Of a DNA stretch of 14,971 nucleotides, positions 1-6,697 are shown in pieces. The stretch's first letter is position 1; each line of letters begins with the position of its first letter. Position numbers and translations under genes: made by a program. Below the pieces are notes generated by a model. That model did no database searches, was not told the origin of the DNA, and worked only from the letters and a program-made list of their open reading frames with translations. Source of the stretch: Hadesarchaea archaeon (lineage in GTDB: Archaea; Hadarchaeota; Hadarchaeia; Hadarchaeales; Hadarchaeaceae); NCBI GenBank assembly GCA_003661465.1, contig QMWE01000011.1, forward strand, positions 1 through 14,971, written 5' to 3'.

Positions 1-1242
1 GAGGTGGTGGTGATGGGTAGAGTTGGGGACGTTCGGGATCTCGGTGGAATAAAATTTTTCATTTTATCAGATATCTCCGGAACCATCCAGATCACCGCGC
101 CTAAATCAAAGACTGACAAAGAACTACTGGCAAAGATCGACAGGCTCACAAAGGAATCATCCATAAGCGTAAAAGGGAAGGTAGTCGCAGCAAAACAAGC
201 TCCGAGAGGTGTAGAGATACTACCTTCAGAGATAAAGATTCTGAACCTCGCTCCGACCCCCCTCCCGCTGGATCCCCAAGGCAGAGTAAAGGCAAACTTG
301 GATACGCGACTCGATGCGCGGGGATTGGATCTTCGTCGTCCGAGGTCCATCGCGATATTTAAAATTCGTCATCAAGCGCTCCAAGCCATGCGCAAGTATT
401 TGGTGGATCAAGGATTCATCGAAGTTCAGACGCCAAAAATAGTCGCGACTGCCACAGAAAGCGGGGCCGCTCTATTTCCGATCTCGTATTTCGAGAGAGA
501 GGCTTTTCTGAGCCAGAGCCCTCAGCTTTACAAGGAGGTGCTCACAGGGTCTCTCGAGCGGGTCTTTGAGATAGGCCCGATCTTCAGGGCCGAGGAGCAC
601 GATACACCTCGACATCTTAACGAAGCCACGTCCATCGACATAGAGGTCGCTTACTCTACGGCCGACGACGTGATGAATATTCTCGAGGAGCTCATCCATC
701 GAGCGTTCAATGAAGTAAAGAAAAAATGCGCAGAGGAACTGGAGTTACTCGGACACGAACTAAAAATTCCAAGGACACCATTTCCACGCATAACCTACGA
801 CGAAGCCCTTGAAAAGCTGGAGCGGGCGGATGTGAAGATACCATGGGGTGAGGATCTTCCGACCCCTGCTGAGAAAAAACTCGGCGAGTTCATGGGTGGG
901 GCGTATTTCGTCGTGGATTGGCCAACCGAGATCAAACCTTTTTACATCATGCCCCACACCGAGGATCCAAAGATATGTTATGCATTCGATCTGATGTACG
1001 GTGAAATAGAACTGGCCTCCGGAGGAACACGCATCCATCAAAGGGAGCTCCTCACACAACAATTGAAACGCAAGGGACTCAATCCAGAAAATTTTGAATC
1101 TCACATGCTCAACATGACAGCAGTTCCCCCCCACGCAGGTTGGGGGCTGGGTTTGGACAGGCTGACGATGACCCTAACAGGAGTTCAAAACGTGAGAGAA
1201 TGCGTGTTGTTTCCGAGGGACAGAAGGAGATTGACACCATAA
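1..1242 (+). CDS. aspS: Aspartyl-tRNA synthetase, archaeal type (5'-truncated by window edge)
   Basis: Class II synthetase that charges tRNA-Asp in the cytoplasm. The reading frame is open at base 1; by comparison with the archaeal family about 18-20 N-terminal residues lie outside the window, so the GTG/ATG codons at the edge are not the real start. Numbering residues from the GTG at base 4: an N-terminal OB-fold anticodon-binding domain (about 1-85), a hinge with PLPLDPQGRVKANLDTRLD, then the catalytic core with class II motif 1 region (FIEVQTPKIVATATESG), motif 2 (FRAEEHDTPRHLNEA) and motif 3 (GLGLDRL...RECVLFPRDRRRLTP) at the C-terminus, where archaeal AspRS normally ends. A proline (residue 67, codon 202-204) sits in the anticodon-binding loop where discriminating Thermococcus AspRS has lysine, and a glycine replaces the second tryptophan of the GWVWE segment; both suggest a non-discriminating enzyme (inference). 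It converges on the reductase gene with only 4 bp between the stop codons. Confidence 0.96.
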   Translation, partial: EVVVMGRVGDVRDLGGIKFFILSDISGTIQITAPKSKTDKELLAKIDRLTKESSISVKGKVVAAKQAPRGVEILPSEIKILNLAPTPLPLDPQGRVKANLDTRLDARGLDLRRPRSIAIFKIRHQALQAMRKYLVDQGFIEVQTPKIVATATESGAALFPISYFEREAFLSQSPQLYKEVLTGSLERVFEIGPIFRAEEHDTPRHLNEATSIDIEVAYSTADDVMNILEELIHRAFNEVKKKCAEELELLGHELKIPRTPFPRITYDEALEKLERADVKIPWGEDLPTPAEKKLGEFMGGAYFVVDWPTEIKPFYIMPHTEDPKICYAFDLMYGEIELASGGTRIHQRELLTQQLKRKGLNPENFESHMLNMTAVPPHAGWGLGLDRLTMTLTGVQNVRECVLFPRDRRRLTP

Positions 1243-1246
1243 CGTG

Positions 1247-2434
1247 CTATATCAAACTTCTCAACTTCCAGAGAAGCTTCGGATGTGCCTTTGCCAACGC
1301 CTTCAACATGTCTGTTAAACTTATCCTGTCGAACTTGACGCTACTGAGGCTCTCGGCTAGCTTGTCGAGTTCCTCATCAGAGAGGCTCAACAGTACATCC
1401 TTTCCTTTCAAATAACGTTCAAATCTCTTGGCTATGATCTCCCGCCATCTTTTCTCGTATTCTTTCAGTTTTTTCTCGGAGGTGTCCCCTTCACCGACGG
1501 CCCGCGCCGCGACCTCTCCTGCTATGGTGCCGGCACGCATAGCTGAGTCTATTCCTCCTCCTGTCAACGGATTTACCTGACGGGCCGCATCACCGACCAC
1601 TAGCAGACCATCCATAACCGTCTTCTTGATGGGCCCACACACGGGAACTCCTCCTCCATTTATCTCGATTATCTTTCCTCTGGATAGATTTGGCATGCGC
1701 GAGACAAAATCGCGGAGATATTCTATAGCCCTATGGCGCGCCCTGCTCCCCAACACGCCGAGCCCAACGTTCGCCATTCCTTCACCTTTTGGAAATACCC
1801 AGGCATATCCACCAGGACTTATTTCGCTTCCGAGATAGAACTCCATCATCGCCATATCCTCGAATTTCACACCCACCATCTGGAACTGAATACCGCTTTC
1901 CACATCCGCCAGTTTCAGAGTAGTCTTCAGTCCAGCCCACCTGGCTACGCGGGACCCCACTCCATCAGCTGCAATGATCACATCAGCGGATATCTCAATC
2001 CTTCCATCAGCCCCGAGCGCTTTTACACCCACCGGTCTGCCATCTCTCAAGAGGAGCCCATCGACATATGTTCCGACCATTATATCCGCACCGGCGTTTG
2101 CCGCCCGGATAGCCAAGAACTTATCAAATACCTTTCTGTCAAGTATGTAGCCCACTTTTCCTGTGACCCTCCGCTCGGAGATCCGCACTTCCACCCCTGA
2201 GGGAGAAACTATCTTGACAGCGTTTGTGCGGTTTATGGCCCACCGTGGATCTGGTTTGAGATTTAGTTCCTTTAAGACGTCCTCTGCCAGTGCCTCTCCG
2301 CATTGAACGGGAACTCCTATCTCCCTGCGTCGGTCTATCATCAGAACGTTTGCTCCATTTCTAGCCGCTTCATAAGCTGCTGTTGAGCCTGCCGGACCTC
2401 CTCCGACCACCAAGACATCATATTTTTTTCGCAC
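1247..2434 (-). CDS. Geranylgeranyl reductase (digeranylgeranylglycerophospholipid reductase)
   Basis: FAD-dependent enzyme that saturates the geranylgeranyl chains of archaeal ether lipids at the membrane. About 395 residues, normal for the family. Visible features: N-terminal Rossmann dinucleotide motif (YDVLVVGGGPAGST, residues 5-18), the family cysteine in PVQCGEAL (Cys45), the PGGYAWVFPKGEG segment characteristic of this family, and the second FAD motif GDAARQVNPLTGGGID. The frame stays open further upstream to an ATG at 2479, but that stretch lies inside the ferredoxin gene in another frame. The GTG at 2434 places the FAD motif at the usual distance from the N-terminus and follows a GGGGGCGAT sequence resembling a Shine-Dalgarno site, so I chose it. 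It overlaps the end of the ferredoxin gene by 17 nt, implying translational coupling. In Methanosarcina a neighbouring ferredoxin is the reductant for this enzyme (known); the same pairing here is inferred. Last gene of the minus-strand block. Confidence 0.93.
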   Translation of the reverse strand: MRKKYDVLVVGGGPAGSTAAYEAARNGANVLMIDRRREIGVPVQCGEALAEDVLKELNLKPDPRWAINRTNAVKIVSPSGVEVRISERRVTGKVGYILDRKVFDKFLAIRAANAGADIMVGTYVDGLLLRDGRPVGVKALGADGRIEISADVIIAADGVGSRVARWAGLKTTLKLADVESGIQFQMVGVKFEDMAMMEFYLGSEISPGGYAWVFPKGEGMANVGLGVLGSRARHRAIEYLRDFVSRMPNLSRGKIIEINGGGVPVCGPIKKTVMDGLLVVGDAARQVNPLTGGGIDSAMRAGTIAGEVAARAVGEGDTSEKKLKEYEKRWREIIAKRFERYLKGKDVLLSLSDEELDKLAESLSSVKFDRISLTDMLKALAKAHPKLLWKLRSLI

Positions 2435-2594
2435 CAATCGTGATCGCCCCCACAGGACATATTTTTTCACACGTTCCACACTCAGTACATCGTTCGTTTG
2501 GTCGTACGTGACTATCTGTGGCCTCTATCGCGTCAAATGGGCATACGCTTACACATGCCCCACATCTTATACATACGTTTGGATCGACCTTCAT
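2418..2594 (-). CDS. 2[4Fe-4S] ferredoxin, small, coupled to geranylgeranyl reductase
   Basis: A 58-residue ORF read directly from the sequence. It begins MKVDPNVCIRCGACVSVCP and contains two complete CxxCxxCxxxCP motifs: Cys8, 11, 14 and 18, then Cys36, 39, 42 and 46 (RCTECGTCEKICPVGAI). This is the full ligand set for two [4Fe-4S] clusters, and the length suits a bacterial-type dicluster ferredoxin. The ATG lies 2 nt after the EndoQ stop codon, with a GGAG about 12 nt upstream inside endoQ. The 3' end overlaps the reductase start. Placement immediately upstream of geranylgeranyl reductase, on the same strand and overlapping, suggests it is that enzyme's dedicated electron donor, as shown for the Methanosarcina acetivorans pair; other redox partners cannot be excluded. 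Because it is short and overlaps another frame, it is easily lost in automatic annotation. Confidence 0.93.
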   Translation of the reverse strand: MKVDPNVCIRCGACVSVCPFDAIEATDSHVRPNERCTECGTCEKICPVGAITIGAKKI

Positions 2595-2596
2595 AT

Positions 2597-3844
2597 CTAT
2601 CCGAACTCCGTGAGCTTGCGTTGCGGCATGGAGGGCAGTGCACCAGCGGTCTCGAGCGAGAGCTCGAGACGTCCATAGCGACCGCCTCCTCCGGGGATCA
2701 CATGTATTGTGTTCTCCCTAAATGCTTTAATCACTGCCGCCACCCTCGGACCAGCTACCTCTACTAGTGCTTCATGACCGGCTTCGAGGAGAACCCCTAT
2801 CTCATTGCCGAAACGTACGACTAATTTTTCCCAAGTAGAGCGAACCTCGGGAACATGAGGATCTCGATACCCGAGCGCCAGGGCTATGACCTCTGCAAGA
2901 GGAGCTATCCTCAAATAAGGTGGACGGTGAGGTGGATGCTTCGGCTCATCATACGTGGCTAGTTCGTTCACCCGATCCCAAACCCCTTTTTTTATCCAGC
3001 CACCGCACTCATCGCATCTCCACCGTAGCGACTTTGCATGTTCCAGTTCAAACTGTTTAAAGCAGCGCGAACAAGCCGTACGATGGTACTTACCCAATCT
3101 TGGATCAAACCCCACATTCAAGGAAATACGTCGTCCGTTTTTCCTCAAAATTCCCTTGATGACCTCGGAGTACGTGGGCTCCGAGAGTTCAAAACGATTG
3201 AACTCCCGCCCCAGCTTGTCCGGCCATGGAGAATGGGCGTCCGAACACGACAAAAATGTGAGGTCCGCAAGTTCGGCTATCCGGTCGGCCATATATGTAT
3301 CGGCACTTAACCCCAGCTCCAGAAAACCTATCTTACCTACGCTGTCTCCATAGCATGCTTGAGTGCTATCGAACTCCTTATACATACTCGTCCAAGGTGT
3401 AAACGCATGGCATGGTCCCACTATGCAACCATGAGAAACGGCAATATCCACTATCTCCGGCGCGGCGAGTTCTATCCTCGCTCTGCCATCCTCATCTATA
3501 TCACTTGAATGCTTTGCAAAGATCTCCCGCACGCTCTCCGCGGTGCTGAGCGACGGTAGTATGAGGAGATGGTGTACCCGGTTTCTATCCTCGACTTCTG
3601 CTGTGAGCACGAATCTGGTTCCGTATCGGGGATGTTCGAAGGTACCTTCATCGACCTCGACAAGCTCTCCCTTGACGCTCTCGAACCATCTGGGATGAAA
3701 AATATCACCGGTCCCCACCAACACGAGTCCTTTAAGCTTGGCCTGGTGGGCTATGGTTTCGATGACCATTCTAGACGAGGTTGCTCCAGAATATTTGCTG
3801 TGGATATGAAAGTCCGCGTTGTAAGAGCTTAACTCCAATTCCAC
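2597..3844 (-). CDS. Endonuclease Q (PHP-domain DNA repair endonuclease)
   Basis: EndoQ cleaves DNA 5' to deaminated bases (uracil, hypoxanthine, xanthine) and abasic sites. The 415-residue protein has the N-terminal PHP metal-binding motif (YNADFHIHSKYSG, His13 and His15), further PHP motifs VGTGDIFHP (about 44-51), AVSHGCIVGPCHAF (about 135-148) and SCSDAHSPWP (about 199-208), then a zinc-finger insert with Cys258/261 and Cys277/280, and a C-terminal domain containing IPGGGGRYG. The extreme C-terminus reads QRKLTEFG, matching the PCNA-interaction pattern QxxLxxF; Thermococcales EndoQ is known to work with PCNA. The GTG start at 3844 is the first available and lies about 29 nt downstream of a strong TATA box, so the transcript may be leaderless. 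A 62-nt gap separates it from the PAC2 gene. It probably starts its own operon with the ferredoxin and the reductase. Confidence 0.93.
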   Translation of the reverse strand: MELELSSYNADFHIHSKYSGATSSRMVIETIAHQAKLKGLVLVGTGDIFHPRWFESVKGELVEVDEGTFEHPRYGTRFVLTAEVEDRNRVHHLLILPSLSTAESVREIFAKHSSDIDEDGRARIELAAPEIVDIAVSHGCIVGPCHAFTPWTSMYKEFDSTQACYGDSVGKIGFLELGLSADTYMADRIAELADLTFLSCSDAHSPWPDKLGREFNRFELSEPTYSEVIKGILRKNGRRISLNVGFDPRLGKYHRTACSRCFKQFELEHAKSLRWRCDECGGWIKKGVWDRVNELATYDEPKHPPHRPPYLRIAPLAEVIALALGYRDPHVPEVRSTWEKLVVRFGNEIGVLLEAGHEALVEVAGPRVAAVIKAFRENTIHVIPGGGGRYGRLELSLETAGALPSMPQRKLTEFG

Positions 3845-3867
3845 ACCAGTTGGGATTTGGTCCCGGC

Positions 3868-3879
3868 ACTATAAAAACA
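3868..3879 (-). promoter_or_regulatory. Candidate archaeal TATA box for endoQ-ferredoxin-reductase
   Basis: On the minus strand the 62-nt gap before endoQ contains GTTTTTATAGTG. Its TTTTTATA core (3870-3877) is centred about 29-30 nt upstream of the endoQ GTG. That spacing is what an archaeal TATA box gives for a transcript starting at or a few bases before the start codon, and there is no clear Shine-Dalgarno site. The T-run could instead help terminate the upstream transcript. Confidence 0.5.
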
Positions 3880-3906
3880 ACTGGCTCACAGATACCAGCT
3901 TCGTCT

Positions 3907-4662
3907 CTATCCGATGTACCATGGCTTTTCCTCTTCCCGTCCTCTCGTTTCTCGTGCCTCGGCCTCTCTCCGTATCCTGCTGAGTATTTCTTTTGCCATT
4001 TTCGCTCGTTGCTTCAAATTCGTCATGTCAAACTTGACCCCAAGCGTCTCAGCCAGTACTTCCAGTACAGCCTGTGCAGCGCGCGGATCAACGACCATGC
4101 CGTGGGTCTCCCCCAGAAAACACAACCCAGGTATCCCACGAAGTTGACCGAATCCGAGCAAAAGTCCTGCTGTTCCGATCACCGGCCCCCCGCTTTTCTC
4201 AACTTTGATTCCCTTGGAGTTTATCTCCTTTAATAACTTTGAATTTCCCATGCATATCACTTTGGGTTGCATCTCGGAATACTTGCCAGTGGCATATCCA
4301 CCCAAGGTGAAAATTCTTTTGACCCCCATTTTCTCTGCCAAGTTTAGGATGCAATCCACGAGCTCATAGTGTCCCTCGGAGGACACCGGCTGGACATCTC
4401 CGGCCAAGATGATGATATCCCTCCCATCCAGCCTAGCCCAGTAAAGCTCATTTCGCAGAGGTCTTAGGATACCGCCGGGCTCTACCACCACGTGGTGGGG
4501 AAAGTGAGGAGACATTATCTCGGCAAATTTTTTTGCACGGAGTACTTCAAGCAAATGTTCTGCGGCAAGCTTACCGACATAACCCATACCCGGTAGACCG
4601 CTGACTAAGACTGGTTTGTTTAGTTTAGGTTTCTGCAGGAGTTTTATCACGGTTTTTTTCAC
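3907..4662 (-). CDS. PAC2-family proteasome assembly chaperone (PbaB-like)
   Basis: A 251-residue protein of the archaeal PAC2 family, whose Pyrococcus members PbaA/PbaB are proteasome assembly chaperones or homologues of them. Visible family features: VLVSGLPGMGYVGKLAAEHL near the N-terminus (residues 18-37), FPHHVVVEPGG (about 54-64), ILAGDVQPVSSEGHYEL (about 86-102), the glycine-rich FTLGGYATG, GTAGLLLGFGQLRGIPG and the GETHGMVVDPRAAQAVL segment, followed by a charged helical region. It ends KPWYIG: the tyrosine is third from the end, so it is not an exact HbYX proteasome-docking motif, where tyrosine is penultimate. The start is a GTG in a GTGA overlap with the nop10 stop codon. Placement after nop10 is a recurrent archaeal arrangement. 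Family assignment is strong; the biochemical role is inferred from homologues. Confidence 0.88.
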   Translation of the reverse strand: MKKTVIKLLQKPKLNKPVLVSGLPGMGYVGKLAAEHLLEVLRAKKFAEIMSPHFPHHVVVEPGGILRPLRNELYWARLDGRDIIILAGDVQPVSSEGHYELVDCILNLAEKMGVKRIFTLGGYATGKYSEMQPKVICMGNSKLLKEINSKGIKVEKSGGPVIGTAGLLLGFGQLRGIPGLCFLGETHGMVVDPRAAQAVLEVLAETLGVKFDMTNLKQRAKMAKEILSRIRREAEARETRGREEEKPWYIG

Positions 4663-4826
4663 AGCTGTCCCCCAAAGACCTGTTTTTTCAACATCCTCCT
4701 GTACTTACCATATGGGTCAAGCGGCGAAAATCTTGGAGGATGGGGAGAGGTCGTCGGCCTTCCACAATTTGGACAGGTTTCTTTCAGAGTGTATATTCCG
4801 CAGGTTCTACATCTTTTCATTTTCAT
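4659..4826 (-). CDS. nop10: H/ACA ribonucleoprotein protein Nop10
   Basis: A 55-residue ORF, normal length for Nop10, the small protein that bridges Cbf5 and L7Ae in H/ACA RNPs guiding rRNA pseudouridylation. The N-terminal zinc ribbon is complete: Cys6, 9, 18 and 21 in KRCRTCGIYTLKETCPNCG. The C-terminal linear/helical part has the conserved PPRFSPLDPYGKYRR and ends FGGQL. The ATG at 4826 overlaps the aIF2-alpha stop codon (ATGA) with an AGAGGA 5 nt upstream; an in-frame ATG at 4820 is a possible alternative that would remove only two residues. Its stop overlaps the PAC2 gene start (GTGA). The aIF2-alpha/nop10/PAC2 order is typical of archaea. Confidence 0.95.
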   Translation of the reverse strand: MKMKRCRTCGIYTLKETCPNCGRPTTSPHPPRFSPLDPYGKYRRMLKKQVFGGQL

Positions 4827-5614
4827 TTCATTCCTCTGTGAAATTCTCCTTTTCCCCCGGCTTTCTTCACGGCTGCGATCGCCATCTCGACCACCCGCTG
4901 CATGCTGTTTTCAGCTGTCTTGTATGACTCAGCGGTGACCTCTACCCGGTATTTGGGAGATCCGACGTAATAAAACTCCACGTTCACATTATCATTCTTC
5001 ACGGACTCACGAGCGTTGATCATGGCTGATTTTATCACCTCGATGCCGTCTGGAGCTGGGCAGCTCAGATCCACAAATCCAGATACTTTGTAGGATGGTG
5101 GTTGGACGGCCGATGCGGAAACATCGCTGAGAGCTCTGGCCCAACTTTCACCTACAACCTCAGCCACTTCTTCTCTGTTTCTAACAGAAGCTTCGAGGGC
5201 AGAGTATAAATCTCCAAATTTTTCCTGAAGTACAAACCCGACCTCTTCATACGCCTGTTCGAGATTCTTCCCAAGTTTGCCAGCGGCGATCTCGAGCATT
5301 TTTTCGGCCCTCTGTTCTAGCTTATGTCGTTCAGTTTTCCACCTACGTTCGCTGTCTTTCACCCTCCTGATGGAGAGGTCGACCTGTTTTCGCTTTGGAT
5401 CCACATCCAAGACTTTACAAACGACTTTCTGGTTCTCACGGATGTGGTCTCTGATGTTTTTGATCCACCCAGATGCGACCTCAGATATGTGAACCATCCC
5501 CTCCCTTCCCTCGTATTCGTCCAAGGCCACAAAAGCTCCTTGCGGGAAAACTTTTTTCACAGTGCCGATCACCAGCTCATCTGTCGACGGCCACTCCGAC
5601 CGACGTTTTACCAT
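4823..5614 (-). CDS. Translation initiation factor aIF2, alpha subunit
   Basis: Alpha subunit of the heterotrimeric factor that brings initiator Met-tRNA to the small ribosomal subunit. The 263 residues match the family. Domains: an N-terminal S1-type OB fold (about 10-88, with VIGTVKKVFPQGAFVALDEY and EGMVHISEVASGWIKNI), a helical middle domain (about 89-173), and a C-terminal alpha-beta domain that binds the gamma subunit (about 174-263, with ISCPAPDG-like DLSCPAPDGIEVIKSAM and YRVEVTAESYKTAE). The ATG at 5614 follows a good Shine-Dalgarno site, AGAGGTG, 5-6 nt upstream, and begins 11 nt after the S27e stop. Its 3' end overlaps nop10 by 4 nt. Confidence 0.97.
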   Translation of the reverse strand: MVKRRSEWPSTDELVIGTVKKVFPQGAFVALDEYEGREGMVHISEVASGWIKNIRDHIRENQKVVCKVLDVDPKRKQVDLSIRRVKDSERRWKTERHKLEQRAEKMLEIAAGKLGKNLEQAYEEVGFVLQEKFGDLYSALEASVRNREEVAEVVGESWARALSDVSASAVQPPSYKVSGFVDLSCPAPDGIEVIKSAMINARESVKNDNVNVEFYYVGSPKYRVEVTAESYKTAENSMQRVVEMAIAAVKKAGGKGEFHRGMK

Positions 5615-5625
5615 GTTGGCACCTC

Positions 5626-5805
5626 TTACTCCAGTGTTCCAAGCGACGTGACCTTCAGCTCGGCTTTTCCACCGCGCGGGACAGCAAGCGTTTTACCACA
5701 TACCTGGCACTTTACGGGCATGCTCGCATGGCTATACACCAGCTGCTCATTGCCACAATCCGTACATCTGACTTTCAGAAATCTTGACATATGTCTTCTC
5801 GCCAT
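5626..5805 (-). CDS. Ribosomal protein S27e
   Basis: Small-subunit zinc-ribbon ribosomal protein. The 59-residue product MARRHMSRFLKVRCTDCG... has the four zinc ligands Cys14, Cys17, Cys33 and Cys36 (CTDC...CQVC) and the family core NEQLVYSHAS...VKCQVCGKTLAVPRGGKA. Two starts are possible: the ATG at 5805, 5 nt after the L44e stop, or the ATG at 5790 (MSRFLKV). I prefer 5805 because archaeal S27e usually carries a few basic residues before the SRFL segment and because the gap is then 5 nt, but this is not decisive. L44e-S27e-aIF2-alpha is a widely conserved archaeal order. Confidence 0.95.
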   Translation of the reverse strand: MARRHMSRFLKVRCTDCGNEQLVYSHASMPVKCQVCGKTLAVPRGGKAELKVTSLGTLE

Positions 5806-5810
5806 CAGAA

Positions 5811-6089
5811 TCACTCGCCAAACTTTACGTTTTTGCTCCTGAATCCACGGTGAGTATGGGCCTTCTTGCACTCTTTACATCTCAACAAGAGAACTACTTT
5901 TTTTGTCGTTTTTGAGAACTTTTTTTGTTCGGATCTGGGCTGGCTTCCGTACCCCGCCGTCACCCGGGCGAATTGACGTTGCCCCCAACTGAGCTTTCGT
6001 GCAGAACGCTTCTTCAGCTGTGAAACGCTATGTTCGGTATGCCTCCTGCAAGATGGGCAATACGTTCTGATTTTTTTGGGAATCAACAT
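5811..6089 (-). CDS. Ribosomal protein L44e
   Basis: Large-subunit ribosomal protein, 92 residues. It begins MLIPKKIRTYCPSCRRHTEH, the diagnostic N-terminus, and carries the zinc-binding pairs Cys11/14 and Cys71/74 (CPSC, CKEC). The middle is strongly basic, as expected for an rRNA-binding protein, and the end RSKNVKFGE is typical. The ATG at 6089 has a strong GGGGGAG site 7 nt upstream and gives the family's usual N-terminus; a TTG 18 nt further upstream is open but runs through that ribosome binding site. It follows the GINS gene after 50 nt. Confidence 0.97.
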   Translation of the reverse strand: MLIPKKIRTYCPSCRRHTEHSVSQLKKRSARKLSWGQRQFARVTAGYGSQPRSEQKKFSKTTKKVVLLLRCKECKKAHTHRGFRSKNVKFGE

Positions 6090-6139
6090 ACGGCTTCTCC
6101 CCCGCAAACTTCAGTAATTAACTCCAAAAAAGGGTATCG

Positions 6140-6697
6140 TTATGACATCCTGACCGAGATTTTTTTTGCCATTCTGCGCCTGACCATCATTTCGGCATTC
6201 TCCACGGGAAGGTTGCAAATTTCACCTCGGAGAAACGGCCCGTATTCTTTCATATCCGCACCGATTATTTTTTCTGGAACATGAGTCAGCATGACTAACA
6301 AAACGGTTGTGAGTTCGATAGGCTCTTTGGAGGAGAGCTTTCCAGCCACAGCGGAATAAACCAAATCCGCTTGAAGTCTTTCCAGACTTTTCTGTATCTC
6401 ACTGAATGCATATCTCTCCCGCTCAAGCAACACGCTCGGAAGGCTACTACGATGTACCCTTTGAATAACCTTGGATACTCGGGTGAGATGAACCTCTTGG
6501 ACCATAAAGGTGATATTTTTAAGTTCCTCCAGAATAAGGTCCCGCTTAAGTCCATCTTCTCGTTCAAACTCTGATGTCAAATGTGAGATGTACCTGGCGA
6601 CCGTCTGGTAAAAATCTTCTGGAAGCTCAACCAGATCACGGGAAGTTTTTTCCTCCTTGTAGATCTTCCATAATTCCTCAAGCGAAAAATCCGTCAT
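6140..6697 (-). CDS. GINS replication factor (Gins51-type)
   Basis: Subunit of the archaeal GINS complex, which joins MCM (and GAN/Cdc45) in the replicative helicase and contacts primase. The 185-residue protein has a helical A domain first (about 1-125, with long amphipathic helices, for example DGLKRDLILEELKNITFMVQ), then a small beta-rich B domain (about 136-180). The latter contains the recognisable ADMKEYGPFLRGEICNLP followed by a helix (VENAEMMVRRRMAKK). The A-then-B order is that of the Gins51 (Sld5/Psf1) class rather than Gins23. The ATG overlaps the priS stop (ATGA), arguing for coupled translation of primase and GINS. No Gins23 gene is seen in this window. Confidence 0.88.
   Translation of the reverse strand: MTDFSLEELWKIYKEEKTSRDLVELPEDFYQTVARYISHLTSEFEREDGLKRDLILEELKNITFMVQEVHLTRVSKVIQRVHRSSLPSVLLERERYAFSEIQKSLERLQADLVYSAVAGKLSSKEPIELTTVLLVMLTHVPEKIIGADMKEYGPFLRGEICNLPVENAEMMVRRRMAKKISVRMS

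Noticed and set aside
760..1134. 124-codon open frame on the minus strand inside aspS
   Set aside because: Antisense to the catalytic core of AspRS; composition is that of reverse-strand noise.
2435..2479. Upstream ATG extension of geranylgeranyl reductase
   Set aside because: The extra 15 residues are encoded within the ferredoxin gene in a different frame and are not needed for the FAD motif; the GTG at 2434 fits the family N-terminus.
3781..4233. 150-codon open frame on the plus strand across the endoQ/PAC2 junction
   Set aside because: Covers the ends of two confident minus-strand genes and the TATA region; no ribosome binding site or homology-like pattern seen.
6100..6140. T-run after the GINS stop as a transcription terminator
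   Set aside because: Only six consecutive Ts in the minus-strand sense, no supporting structure seen, and the following L44e gene has no obvious promoter; left unannotated.
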